DNA of 64,000 nucleotides from Trichopria drosophilae (Eukaryota; Arthropoda; Insecta; Hymenoptera; Diapriidae). This document shows positions 34,915 to 47,499 of the stretch, in pieces (the stretch's first letter is position 1; every line of letters starts with the position of its first letter). The position numbers and the translations under genes were made by a program. Below the pieces are notes generated by a model, which did not search any database, was not told the DNA's origin, and saw only the letters and a list, made by a program, of their open reading frames with translations. The stretch spans positions 91,509,501-91,573,500 of the forward strand of contig CM059586.1 of the NCBI GenBank assembly GCA_030407085.1, read 5' to 3'.

Positions 34915-35870
34915 TATTATTGTTGTCAATCCATATTTATTTCGTCCCAAAAGTCCGAAATTTGGAAGCAACTTTCAGCACTGCGGCTTTTGTTCCAAAG
35001 AAAAAATTGAAATAATTAAAATCGATAGTTGTGGACCTTCTCTATCGAATCCCATAGTCAGCCTTCGATTTAAAAGACAAAAGTCAAAATCATTTTTTCG
35101 AATAAAGTTTTTCGAGATTTCTTCGCAAGAATTCCGCTTTTTACAGTGAAAGAGACAATAATGACCACTGAAGAAGGTACTAATCGCGGCTTTTTACTCA
35201 GCCCTTCCTTTTCCCATTGGATGATAATCCAAAAACAAAATAGTAGTTTCAAGACGGCGTCTGAAAGCTGTAGTTTTGGTGCTAAAGAACACGATATAAG
35301 TACATAGTTGTGAATCAGTAATTTTTCGATATAATAGTTAATAAGTATAAAATTGGTAAATGTCTATTATTTTATATAATTAATTTGAGGTTATAAATGA
35401 ACGATCATAAGGTTAGATTTACAAATAATGATAATTACTTCTTCATCTCAATTCTCAATGTATTTGAACTTTATACAGTAAAATAATCGATATTTGTATG
35501 AGAATCTGCCAAATTACAACAGACAATTTGCAGTCATCTTGAAGCCGCCATTTTGCCGTTTTTTGAGAAAAGTCCGACGAGAAAATAACGAATTGAGCCA
35601 AAAGACGCGATTAATACCTTTTAAAATGGTCCTTATAGTCCTTTGCATTGTCAAAAATGCAATACTTCAAAATAAACGTAGAAAAAAGGTATTTTTTTGT
35701 ACAAAATTATGATTTTTTCTTTCGAATCTACGGATTTCGAAATAGGAGGTCCAAGAATATCGGTCTTCATTTACTTCAAATTTTGTTAACGGCATTTGGA
35801 ACAAAAGTTACAGCTCTGAAAGTTGAGCCAAAATGTTGAACTTTTGGGACGAAAAGGGGTAGTACATCTT
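34915..35870. repeat. Fold-back repeat with divergent arms
   Basis: About 34935-35260 reappears as reverse complement at about 35510-35865: TTTCGTCCCAAAAGTCC versus CTTTTGGGACGAAAAG, TTTGTTCCAAAG versus TTTGGAACAAAAG, TCTTGAAGCCGCCATTTTG versus AAGACGGCGTC. The arms have diverged by point changes and small gaps. From 35871 to 36945 the DNA is AT-rich and holds no gene. Confidence 0.65.
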
Positions 35871-36945
35871 GAAATATGTCATGGGGCGATCTGGTGTATC
35901 GTTTTTTCCGCATTTTTAATGTTTCTCACTTATTGTTAATTAGGCCGTGAAAACTCAAATATATAATATACTAATAACAACAACAATTCTAATATTAATA
36001 ATAACAACAGCAATAATAATTACAGAAAAATGCTACAATTATAGTTATATTTAAATTTTTTTATAATAAACCTTTTTAGAAAAATTGATGTATATACGGG
36101 TGACTCTCTCAAAAAGAACAAATGCCTCGTTCATGGTATTTTTCCTACAAATTATTTAAAATAAATAAGTATAACGGCCTCATAATAGAATTTATCAGCA
36201 TTCAATCCGATTACATGAAAAAACAATTGGAAATTTCATACTAACGTAACCATGCGTGAAGCAAGTTTTATTCTCAAAAACATTATTACCTTCATTCTGT
36301 ATTAAAACAATCTCCTTTATGAAGCTGCTATATTTATTAGTTATTCTATATTTACGTGATTGCTGTAGACGAAATGGAAAAACATTTCAAATTCGATGTT
36401 CTAGAATTAAATTAGTTTTGCGTGGAATAACTTCCGGTCACAAAAATACTTATTAAATGTAAACATGTTAAATAAACAATGCAAATGTTAACAGTGCTTG
36501 CAATATTAATGTGGTTAAAAACTTTGTAAATTATGGTGAAAAAAAGAAAATATTCAGTGTACGTACGATTTTAAGTTTTGCAGTCATCATCGTCAGAAAG
36601 AAAACCACTCCGTAATCGTGGTAAATTTTCAATTGGTACGTAAATGATAATTTTTACTAATAATTCTTTGAATGTTTTTATATGTAAATAAAATGTTGCA
36701 AATATTACTGACAATTTGTTTATAATTCTTAAAATATTCGTTTGTGTGAATAGCATATGAGAATTACTATTAATAAATGTTTACAATATATTTTGGAGCT
36801 GTCCAGGAAACAAAAAACTCCACTCCATGGCCAAATACTATTACAGATATTTGATAAATAAAAATTCGCGTGAACTACGTTACAATTGCGGGGGTTTCTA
36901 TATGGGTCGCTGAATACGAATTGGGCGTTAGTTTCAGCCACTTTC

Positions 36946-37435
36946 CTGGTAGAGGTCACGAGAATCTGCCCAGAATTATCCTAGATTTGTATGATGTGGT
37001 TAGAAAACATTTCTAATATGGGTAGAAATCCTACTAAAGTGACATGAATAATTCTGGTGTAAATCTAACAAGAGATGAGACATTGAGACAGCTACTATAC
37101 AGTTTAACATGAGTGCGATAGGAGCCTTCAACTTACCTACCTCGGTTCGATTCTCGATTCTCGAATACCTCTCGATCGAACTCCCAATATGGCGGCTTGC
37201 TCTCAGCTGATTCGCGTGCACATGCTGTCGCGATTGTTTACAAAGCTGCTATAAAAGTGTAAAGATCAGTGATATTTTCAGTTTGCAATTAATGCTTTAT
37301 GTCATTTTAAAAAAATGGTAGTGCTGTAGCGGTTTTTCATCTAGAATTCATGTATATTTCTACCGAGATTTTCCCGAACAGATATATCCCGTCGCTATGA
37401 TAATGGCTAGTTTAACCAGCCAAATCTCTACCAGG
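36946..37435 (+). mobile_element. Longer copy of the CCTGGTAGAGAT element
   Basis: Starts CCTGGTAGAGGTCACGAG and ends with the inverted ATCTCTACCAGG at 37424-37435. Body homologous to 31358-31680. Contains no ORF. Probably a non-autonomous DNA transposon; no clear target duplication. Confidence 0.75.
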
Positions 37436-37785
37436 GTTCGTCCCAAGATTTATACGAATATAAACAATGCGCTGTAATTTTATGTATGTGGCACACCATA
37501 AACTCGATTTCGTTAAAAGTTGCATTAAAGACATATACTTATCGTTTGTTACGAGACTGGTATAAACATTCCAGCTGGACGCCGAAGATATGTGAAATTA
37601 AAAAAAAATGCGCCGTTTTGCCTCAATCTTCCCTTTACTAAGATTTTTGTAACACACCCTTTAAAATTATCGTTTCGTTTTATTCAAATAAGTGTAAAAA
37701 TTAGCCTTGATTTTGTCGTTACAAGTGACATTTGTGTAGCGAATAATCATGGCACTATGCCAATTCTGTATAGTTGTACTAGATA

Positions 37786-38246
37786 CAGTAAACCCTCTCA
37801 TTATTTCCGGGTAACACGGAAAGGGGCAATGTTTTTCCAAGAACGCGGGTTCCCTCACTTTCTACTCGTCCGCGAAAAATGTTTCGCGCTTTCTCTCAGT
37901 AATGCCGGTACGCCAAACTTGACCCCTTGTTTATTTAATTGTTATGAGATGACATGATCGTATAACATTAGTTTAAATTCAGTATTAATTAATATTACTA
38001 TATTTATTATCAGTATTATATTAAATTGTTGTGTGTTTGGTATTATACTTTCTATATTGCAAGCCTAGAACAAAAAAAATGACTATGAAGAATACAAGAC
38101 GGCTATTTTGCTTAGCGGAACTATTGAGAACAAGGTAAATGAAATTCGAGAGAAAAACATTCCAGATCAGTAGAAGGGGTACACGCTCGCTCGACGAACT
38201 GGGGAAGCGGAACTATTGAGAGCGGCTATATTGAGAGGGTCGACTG
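37786..38246. mobile_element. TA-flanked MITE, CAGTAAACCCTCTC ends
   Basis: Left end CAGTAAACCCTCTCATTAT and right end ATATTGAGAGGGTCGACTG are inverted (imperfect), each flanked by TA (37784-37785 and 38247-38248). About 461 bp, non-coding. Same CAGT...TA architecture as the elements at 642-873 and 40506-40797 but a distinct TIR sequence, consistent with pogo/Tigger-like families. Confidence 0.78.
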
Positions 38247-38390
38247 TAGTTGTAACGGAGCGATCTATATAATCTATAAAGGAACTATGATATGTAACGA
38301 TGTGATCGAGTAGACGTATTCATTAAGCTAGGAAAACTGCACGGAGGCAAATTGTATAATAATTTTTAATGTATTTCAAAATAAGAAGTT

Positions 38391-40072
38391 ACACTCTAAG
38401 AACAGTCCTCTTGCTGCAAGTGGAATATACTTGCCGCAAATGGATAATCCACTTGATATATGAGTAATCTGATTTCTTCTTGCCGCAAGAGGACAATCTT
38501 TTTGAAGAGAATCCGCTTGCTCCAAAACGATTTTATATTTTGATCAAGTAGCATATCCACTCCAGAACTATACATTTCCAGCAAAGAGATTGTCATTTTG
38601 CTGCTAATAGAAAAAATGAGATTCGTGTGCAGTAATTATAGAATGTGGACTCAGATGTTCAACACTCACAGCATTTAAAACGCACTCATGTAACAAGCCA
38701 TTGTAAAAAACAATTGACCGGTCTGCATGAAGCCTTTGGATATATATTTCCCAACGAAAAATTTGTTAACCTCCAAAAATCTACCGCACGTGGTACTTAA
38801 TTGAAAGTATTTATTTAAATAAATTTTCAGTTTCTTTTTTTTAGCAGGTTATGTATCTGTCCGTAAGAACATCGCGCCTTTATAAATGTTGAAGCGAAAC
38901 TGTTGCGAACAGTTCGAATCGTTCTAAAGATATTACCCGGTTGCGTAGTTAAATTAAGAGAAAAAAAAAACAACTGGTGGAAGGGCTCAAAATAAAACAC
39001 GCGGTTTGATCGGCCTCAAGAAACTATTTAAAATTTATTCGCGATCAACCGGTGACGACCCGATCGCGACCCGGACATCCTAACCCCGACGGCGTTCCGA
39101 AACGTTCTCTAAAAAACCCGATCGTCACTTTTTCTCATCTTAGTTCGACTTTTCAAACTCTCGAACATTTAAATAGACTACAACGTCATACTTTACATCG
39201 ATAATATACTATTCGAATTACAAATAATTTTATCGAGATCGTCACCATTTTGAAGGGCCTTTTACATAATTTACCTAACAGGCCTGCTTCATTTTGAGAG
39301 GTACCCCCATTCGGGTGTGCAATGGCGTAGGGAAAAACCACCTCTGTGGGAAAAACCTACGCCGGGTACCGCAGTTGATAAAACATCGATTCCGTCCGTA
39401 ACAGTATCTCTAGGTGAATTTTAGGTTAAGCACCCAATTCGGCATAACTCCTTGCTCATTTTGTATAGTTGTTTATAAAGAATACAATTAAATAATATAT
39501 GACATAATAAAATAATAAGAACTGACAGTTCTAATATCCACAAAATATCAATACCTGTTTGGCTTACAATTTATTACAACAAACATTTATAAATATAACG
39601 GTTATAAATACATCAGGGTATACCTCGACAATGATCTGTCCTTTACATTTTGCCAAGGTATTTTTTAGAATTTGTATAAATATATGCACATTAAAACTGT
39701 TCTCAACTCCAATAACAAACATTGAATGAATAGAGCATGTTATTCAATTTTGTTGACATAAATGGAGTTCATGTTTTATATTAGATTTCAATACATATTA
39801 TCTCACTATCGACACCGTAGTTTTGTTACATTGGGTTCGTTACCATGGTTTCGTTATACACATGCAGACTGTATTGTGCACTATTCATGTAGATCCACTT
39901 GAGCCAAGCGGATTTCTTCTCCCGTCAAATGGAATTCGCTTTTGCGGCAAAATGATTACTTATTTGACGCCAAAAAGAATCTCTTTGTCGGAAGTGGAAA
40001 TATGTTTGCCTCAAGAAGACAGTGATCAAGAGGACGATCCTTTTACAGGAAAACAATTATTTCTAAGAGTGT
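38391..40072. mobile_element. Possible TIR element with ACACTCT ends and CTTGCCGCAAG palindromes
   Basis: ACACTCTAAGAA at 38391 and TTCTAAGAGTGT ending at 40072 are inverted, and both subterminal regions share TCCTCTTG-type motifs. Inside 38400-38600 the palindrome CTTGC(T/C)GCAAG recurs at 38411, 38431 (partial) and 38479; related TTGCGGCAAAATG text lies near 39941. The interior also holds the inverted copy (about 39128-39420) of the repeat at 3690-3965. The assignment of the two ends to one element is an inference. Confidence 0.5.
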
Positions 40073-40505
40073 ACCTTTTATTTCAGGAAGTTCTCAAATT
40101 ATGGATGAAATTTTAAAAATAATGATAAACCAAAAAATTGTATGCGATGCCAGTATATAGACATGAGTATCAAAATCACATTTATGTTGTACGCATAAGA
40201 CATAATTTATGCAATGTCAGTATGTAGTAGGAAACTGGCGGCATTATAACCATACGAAAATCCACTTCTATAACGGGGGATATTATGACGAGAAATAGAG
40301 ATCCTAGAGTCGCGACGGCACCCGGTGGTAACAAGAGCAACTAAAATTATCGAAATTCTATATAAACTCTGAACAAATATCACAGTTTAATAAGACATAG
40401 AAAAACATAGTTTTATTAAATAGATTCGGTATAGTACGTATTAGTACAGCAGTATAGTTACGGTCTAGTTTTAAGAATCTTGTTAAGGGTTGCAAGAACC
40501 TTCTA

Positions 40506-40797
40506 CAGTAGTGCTCCCGTTAAGTTATCTTCCCTTATGTTATATGGTCCCCCTAAGTTATATTTTTCGTTCCTCTAAGTTATAGTCTTCTCCTCCCGCG
40601 TTCCCCCACCACACCCACCTTGTTTTCCATTACACTCCATTTTTGCCCTCTGAAATCACTTTTTCACTTCCCTCAACGTACAATTTGTGATCGTTAATGT
40701 TCAACTGATTTAACAATTCTTAAATAAATGTATGCATGTGTGCATCTGTATGTACGTACATGCATGTGTGGAATATAACTTGAGGGAAGCACTACTG
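40506..40797. mobile_element. TA-flanked MITE, CAGTAGTGCTCCCGTTAAG ends
   Basis: Left CAGTAGTGCTCCCGTTAAG, with further internal TAAGTTAT repeats; right CTTGAGGGAAGCACTACTG; TA on both sides (40504-40505 and 40798-40799). 292 bp, non-coding. Tc1-mariner/pogo-type by target site and end sequence. Confidence 0.85.
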
Positions 40798-41089
40798 TAG
40801 TTACTATATATTATCTGACAATTCCACACGGCATCGACAATCAAAGTATTAATGACTAAAATTTTTTCATTTTCACGATTTCAGTGAGTACTATATTAGC
40901 CTTTTTTCATAGTTTGTTATATGGACGCTTGAAATATTTATTAATTAAAACCGAAATGATTCTGCGGAGTTATTAGCAATAAATACGTCTAGGATCGTCA
41001 CTTTTTAACGTGCAAGTATTCATTTGCGTGCAAAAATTAATGTGAAAAGGCAGCGGAAGTAGATCCGTATACACGCGCAAGTATGTATA

Positions 41090-41700
41090 TAGATACGTGA
41101 TATCAAGGAAAATCAGCGCGCGCAGCCGCGATTCGCGCCCGTCTGAAAACCTTGCTCTTTTACGCAATTCTAGCGCTTATTAAAGTTTGCTCGCAAATGA
41201 AACGAAGCCCATATAACCTACCTAATTTAGCGAGTAGCATTTTCGAGTGGGGACCACTCCAGGAGAGGAGGCAGAGTTCTATTGACAGCGGTTATTGCCT
41301 AACTGCGTACCTCCACCTAATATGCCTGCTCGGGATTTTCATGTAGGGCCGCTCGCGAACGAAAGCTGCAAATATACACTCGCGAATCTTTAATCCCCGG
41401 CTAGTCTGCCCGTTGCTTGCAACTCCCCAATGCCAAATATCGAATGCCGCTTATTTTTGGGCAGTCGATTTCAATGTTTTCTTCTTTTTTTTTTTTTTAT
41501 TTTTACCCTTTTTTCAAAACGTTTTCATTCCTGTCGAACGAGTTTGTTTGATGCTTGTCTTTATTATTTTTTATTGTTTTCATTGTTCGAAAATATTTCG
41601 AGAGCGAAAATTCCCGATTTCGATACGACGAACGACATTAATCGCTTTTGGATTCCGTGACGGGAAAAGTTTTTTTATGTAAATACGCGATCGCTCTGGA
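41090..41700. other. Higher-GC, repeat-free island
   Basis: From about 41110 (GCGCGCGCAGCCGCGATTCG) to 41470 the composition is markedly more GC-rich than the flanks and shows none of the repeat families. Six-frame reading gives no recognisable protein. Candidate conserved non-coding DNA or an unrecognised exon; inference only. Confidence 0.4.
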
Positions 41701-43069
41701 GTAAGATCTGCAATTGTAGGTGATTATATAAAATATAAATGATGCTTGAAGTATTTTATATCGTAAAGCGAATGTCAAGTACTATTTATTTATAGTATAA
41801 TTTTGGTTATTCAAATACCCTGTATTTAAGAATTTGGTATATATAGATGGAATTTAAGATGCAGCTTTCTGTTTAATATATAAATATAATATTTTGAAAC
41901 AATATTTAATTTTTGTTATTTTAGCATTCTTACACTGTAAAAACAAATACTTGAAATGGTTAGGACTTAAAATCAGCCAATGTGTAATGCACAAGTCTGT
42001 CCTTGGCTAAGTGGTCTCATGTACATTACATCTTACTTTATTAATGAATTCCTGATTTTAGTCGAATTTCTTGTATCAATTTAGCCCTTTTCATGCCAAA
42101 AGGCCACAATTATTTTGTGATTTTCAAGTGAATATTTATCTCTGTTATGATAAGCAGAAAATTTTCAAACCCATATTTTCTGACGTACTTTTATCCGTAC
42201 TTTTCAAATCTGCTATTAGTTTTGTTCTATGACGTTTGATTTCTTCAAAATGGCGGCTAGTTTATAAAAAAATGTGATTTAAAAAATTTTTTTATTTGTT
42301 TAACGTACTGACTAATAATGTTCCTGTTGTCACATCGGTACAAGTGTCTAGATTCTGTAGAATAATAACCACAACTAAAATTTAAGCGATAGAGGATGTC
42401 AAAATTCAAAAGGCCGATCCAATATGGCGGCTTTTACACGCATTTTGTACGATTTTATTTTATACTATATTACGTTAAATTTACAACCTTTTACGGGAAC
42501 TTTGGTTGCTGTACATCTTGTTCCCTATCAAATGTGCTAACTTCTTACAGTCAGTTAATTCTGAAAATAGTATTCTGGCTTTAGTCGGAATTTAGCTTTA
42601 GAATCGGAATTGTTGTGGACGTAACACACTTTGTATATTTCTCATGTCCCCAATTAAATATTTTAATCAAATCGTTGATGTTTGATGCGCATTAAGAATT
42701 TTATATTATTTTAACGAGATTATAATTTTTAGAAAAACATTTACATGGTGACTACAAAAAGTTTCGAAACCAATTTATGGAGCAAAGGCTGAGTAATTAC
42801 AAATCATACGTACTTGATCAGATAAATTTAGATGTTATTAAACTGACCAGTCTAAAACTGAATTATATTTTTCGGAAATCACCGACGGACGGTAAAAATG
42901 AGGTACATCCAGCATTTCGTAACATTCTTTCGGATAAAGGGATTTTAAAAATTCAAAAGGGCAGTCGGAATAGACGATTTTTGAGAGTTCTGAAATCAAG
43001 ATCTACCCTTTTATCAGATTTGACAAGAGGATGTTTTATGGAAAGTAATTTTCACCGGCGGACGGGAAT

Positions 43070-43560
43070 CGGTTGAAACGGCAATTTATATTTACGTCGC
43101 GGGGTGGCGCGGGCGGTATGCCAGGAGGGGCGAACGAACGGCGGCCCTAGCCGCATTTGAAACTCTGTTAACTCTCCGAATATTAGCTCGTCGAGCGAGA
43201 TTAACCCTATTGTGCCCCGTTGGAAATGATGACATCACTATTAAACTCCTGTCGGCTTGCGGAAATTGATTAAACTATCAAATTAGCTGTACTAATATCA
43301 ACACATCAACGTTGAAACCATCTGGATTCGAGGTCCGATCCCGATATAGGAACATGCGACGTACATTCAGAGAACATTCGGAAATTTCGCATACGTTTTC
43401 GGCGGCGTGAATACGAATATTCAATTCGCGGGATAAGGGATCGCGTAGTTCGCCCAGGAGTTCCATTATTCGCGGCTCGGGTATTCGAATTAGAAATTAT
43501 TGTAAAGCTCATTCAATGAAGCTTACAGGTTATCCAGTTTATGCGGGTTCCCGACGTTAA
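43070..43560. other. Higher-GC, repeat-free island
   Basis: Includes GTCGCGGGGTGGCGCGGGCG near 43096 and GCGGCGTGAATACGAATATT near 43401. No protein recognised. As with the 41.1-kb island it stands out against AT-rich repeats and may be regulatory. Confidence 0.4.
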
Positions 43561-43769
43561 GAGCTTATTTGATGAGCGTGTGCATCGTTCAATATTTTTC
43601 ATTTCAGGAATTATTTCCTAATTAAATTTAGTTCAATTGCTGAACATTTATTAAAAAAAAAACAAGTATCTTTTGGAAATTAGTTTAATATTTATGAAGA
43701 ACTGGATATGAGTTTAATCGATATTTGTAATTAACGTTCAGCCCAAGAATATTGATTTTGAGTATTAAT

Positions 43770-44940
43770 TACCAGGAACACAACAAAAATTTGTTTCGAG
43801 ACATCTTGAATCAGGAATAGTGGATCTTACAGATTTTTAGCAGCTGAAAACGAATCCGTTGTTTGATTTGGATCATCACGTCAGGATTTTAAGATAACCG
43901 AAAAATACTCCAAAATATACTTTTTAGCAATTGAAGGTTAGGATATTTGAAAACTCTGACACGATGAGTTAACTTGGAAAAAGAATTTGTTTTCGGTGAC
44001 CAAAAATCTATAAGATCCTCCACTTCTGATTCAAGTCATGTCAAAAAAAAACGTGGTCTTGTGTTATTTTTTTCGTGAAGTGTAAAACAATTTTTTAGGG
44101 GAGATAACTTGAATCAGAGATACAGGATCTTATAGATTTCAGGGGACCACAACATTTTGTTTTTGCGAAATAACTTGAATCAGAAGTAGTGGATCCTTTA
44201 GATTTTTGATCCTTTATATTTCTATAAGATCCTCCACTTCTGATTCAAGTCATGTCAAAAAAAAACGTGGTCTTGTGTTATTTTTTTCGTGAAGTGTAAA
44301 ACAATTTTTTAGGGGAGATAACTTGAATCAGAGATACAGGATCTTATAGATTTCAGGGGACCACAACATTTTGTTTTTGCGAAATAACTTGAATCAGAAG
44401 TAGTGGATCCTTTAGATTTTTGGTCACTGACAACGAATTTGTTACCCAAGTTGCCCCATCACGTCAGGATTTCAAGATATCTGTTCCGAAAAATAGGCAA
44501 ATTTCTATTTCTCCTTTTTGAAATATTTGACCTCACAGATCAAATTGGATACCTAATTTATTGTCAGCGACTAAAAATCTATAAGATCCAGTATCTCTGA
44601 TTCAAGTTATCTCCCCTAAAAAATTGTTTTATACTTCACGAAACAAAAATAAAACAAGACCTCGTTTTTTTGGCACAACTTGAATCAGAATTGGAGGATC
44701 TATGGATTTTTGGTCGCTGAAAACGAATTCTTTGTCCAAGTTCACTTTCACATATCCTAACCTTAAATTGCCAAAAAGTATATTTTTGAGTATTTTTCGG
44801 ATCACATATCTTAAAATCCTGACGTGATGGGCCAAATCGAATAACGGATTCGTTTTCAGCGGCTAAAAATCTATGAGATCCACTATTCCTGATTCAAGTT
44901 GTCTCGAAACAAATTTTTTGTTGTTGTCATGTGTTATCTC
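43770..44940. mobile_element. Fold-back element containing a 201-bp identical tandem duplication
   Basis: Left arm about 43790-44140 (TTGTTTCGAGACATCTTGAA, CACGTCAGGATTTTAAGAT) is the reverse complement of about 44575-44915. Inside, 44008-44208 is repeated without a visible difference at 44222-44422 (offset 214 bp, 13-bp spacer). Related text GTCGCTGAACTCGAATTTAG and CACGTCAGG recurs near 46155-46215, so this is a dispersed family. No coding content. Confidence 0.85.
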
Positions 44941-46439
44941 GGAATTTGATAGGTTGTAAGATAAACTACAAAATGTACCAAATTTCAAATAAAATTCCAT
45001 ACTTTTTAGTCTGTTTTTTGGTGTATTGTAATAATGAATTCTTTGCTGTAAACGAGGCTTCTTAATAGCTACAAAATGATTTTTGTGCGATGCATTTGTA
45101 CTCGTAAAGTAACGATCTCTTAATTACTAACTAAAACTTTAATATGTTGCAAAGACGCAGATGTGCGTCAATTGACTGTTAACATCAACGAAAGTTTTCT
45201 CAAGGAAATGATGGTCACATCCATAGAACTGACATTGACAAATTTTTTTGTAAACTCTTATTGAGTCGAAAGAATTATTCCGCTCCGCAGCATGAGTGTC
45301 ATCTATAGGTGTCCACCACCCCTCGTATTTACCTTGTTGAAAGAAGTAATGTTTGCTTTGAATACATGAAGCTAGGAACTCAATTGTAACCATTTTTCTG
45401 TACATATTTTTTACTGAGTTAATGAATAATTCAGCAATATTTTGTAATTAATAATTTTGTTGTTTTTTACAATATATTTATAAAAGAATAACTGTTCCTT
45501 ATATGGAGTATTAGAAAGCTATTGGTATTATTCTTCTTCTAAGTATTAAAGAAATAAATCGTTCAATACCAGTTATTTAACAGGTATCTTTGCATCTGAA
45601 GAATCATGTTCAATTACGAATGCTTCGACGGTTTATGTTTCATATCTTACTCAATTAATTTAGTCCTATTAGTTTTATGATCCATGGAGAAATGATAAAA
45701 CTGAAAGTAGCATCCAATTCGTAACAATTGTTAGCATTATTCTAATAATTCTATAGTAGGCGTAATTTTCGAAACGACTGTTGCACATGGTAGACGTGTG
45801 ATTTCAAGATAATATGAATAAAACCCCGACATTTCAAATCAGCTGTTATCTTCAGTAACATGCGGAAATGTGGAAAATTGATGTTTATATTGTTTACATT
45901 TACCTGAAATTTTGACAGACACTATCGGTCGGAGCTCGAAATATCCTAATAAGACAGTTTTTCGTAGACCTTTTATAATAATAATAAATTGCAAGTAGTG
46001 GTGGTAAAAATAAAGTAAAAATAATAGAGAAATGCCAATACTCACGCTCACGAGAACTGCTCTGTACTTTGATCTTCAGATAATAAGACCTTTACACATC
46101 CCCCCCCCCCCAAAATAAGAATTCGGATCTGGTCAGACTATGTCTAAAATTACGTTTTTTGGGTCGCTGAACTCGAATTTAGCGAAGTCCCTTTAATTCC
46201 GTCACGTCAGGTTTTTGATTAATCTCAAGAAACCCTATCCAACCCTAAAATTTAAAAATAAAGAAAAATATCTTGAAGCACCTTTTATTTTTACATAAGA
46301 TCTTTTAAAAGCGCGCAACGGCAACTCCTATTAAAAAGTTAGGGGCCTATAAAGATTAATTTCAATGTATGAAATTCAATACGGCGACCGAAATGATGCA
46401 TTGGCAACTTGTTGTTGCGGTTGAGTGATTCTGAACATT
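44941..46439. other. No gene recognised
   Basis: AT-rich DNA with a C10-type homopolymer near 46100 and one CGCTGAACTCGAATT repeat fragment near 46160. Confidence 0.35.
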
Positions 46440-47085
46440 TTTTGTTTTATGGCATTTTTCTCAAAGTTGTCGGTACTGAAGGAAAATATTCATGAAATTT
46501 ATTCAGGAAAAGTTCAAGATTTTTAACAGATTGTGATAATCTGAGGAAATGTTGATTATGTTTACGTTTAATGGGCTACCAATAATCATCGCCTGAGTTT
46601 TATTATAATCTAGTAACTTATTTTTATCTGCTCAATCAACGAAACGTTCCGCGTCGAAATAATTCTACGAATCCCTAATTCCAATTCTTGAGGTCGACGT
46701 TTGAGAAACTTATAGATATCGTAAGCAAAAGTAGCATGACACGAATAATGAAAAACTGTAGGTAACTCGTTAATGAAGATGGAAAATAAGGAGCGGATCA
46801 AGCACTCAACTTTTAGGAACACCAGATTTCGTAGGCAACCACAAGGACCTTTCTCTGTTAGGACTCACGGCAGTCTGAATTCGACCGCCCAAATACGAAA
46901 CGAACCAGGATGAAGTAGCATTAGAAAAATCAGCATTACTTTATTTTGCAGGAGCAGAACAAGATTTACTAAGTAAAACGCCTTACTCAAATGTAATAAC
47001 ATAAGAATCACAATAATGCCATGAACGATTGCGGGCTTTTTTGATCCGTTACGTATAGTAGTGCTGTCTGAATACTGTAATAACA
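46440..47085 (-). pseudogene. Degenerate LINE reverse transcriptase
   Basis: Minus-strand reading in shifting frames: KKPAIVHGIIVIL, LLHLSKAFYLVNLVLLLQ (degraded catalytic D motif) at 47040-46950, then LFSIFINELPTVFHYSCH and FAYDIYKFLKRRPQELELGI (degraded YADD), then KNKLLDYNKTQAMIIGS near 46600. Block order is that of jockey/R1-type reverse transcriptases. At least two frameshifts; dead. Confidence 0.7.
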
Positions 47086-47499
47086 ATAACTAAAAGATTT
47101 CACTACTTTTTGTCACGTCGTTCTTTGGTCGAAATGTGCATCATCATTTGTATTGGACTTAGTCCATTATGAAATCTGCAGCCGACTTAATAGATGTACC
47201 GACTATTATGTGTGGGCAAATGGCAGAAATCTCATATCAAAGTACAGCGACTATATTATCATGAGTAACAGATAATTTTAGTATACAATTTAAAAATTCA
47301 ATAAAAAACTGGTGTCCGTGATCTTGTACGAACGTCCAGTTTTCTTTTCAAGCTATTTTTGACTTTCTCGTGACCTAACTTAGATCTGATTAGTTTCTGG
47401 AGTCGATCCATACCAGATTATGGGGAAGTCGAACAAACCATCTGAAAAATTCGTTTGCGTTTCTTATAAAAAATACAACTCGAGTGTTATGTCCCATAA

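Noticed and set aside
42777..43076. 99-codon + frame (MEQRLSNYKSYVLDQ start)
   Set aside because: No recognisable motif, no splice or promoter support, ends in the GC-rich island.
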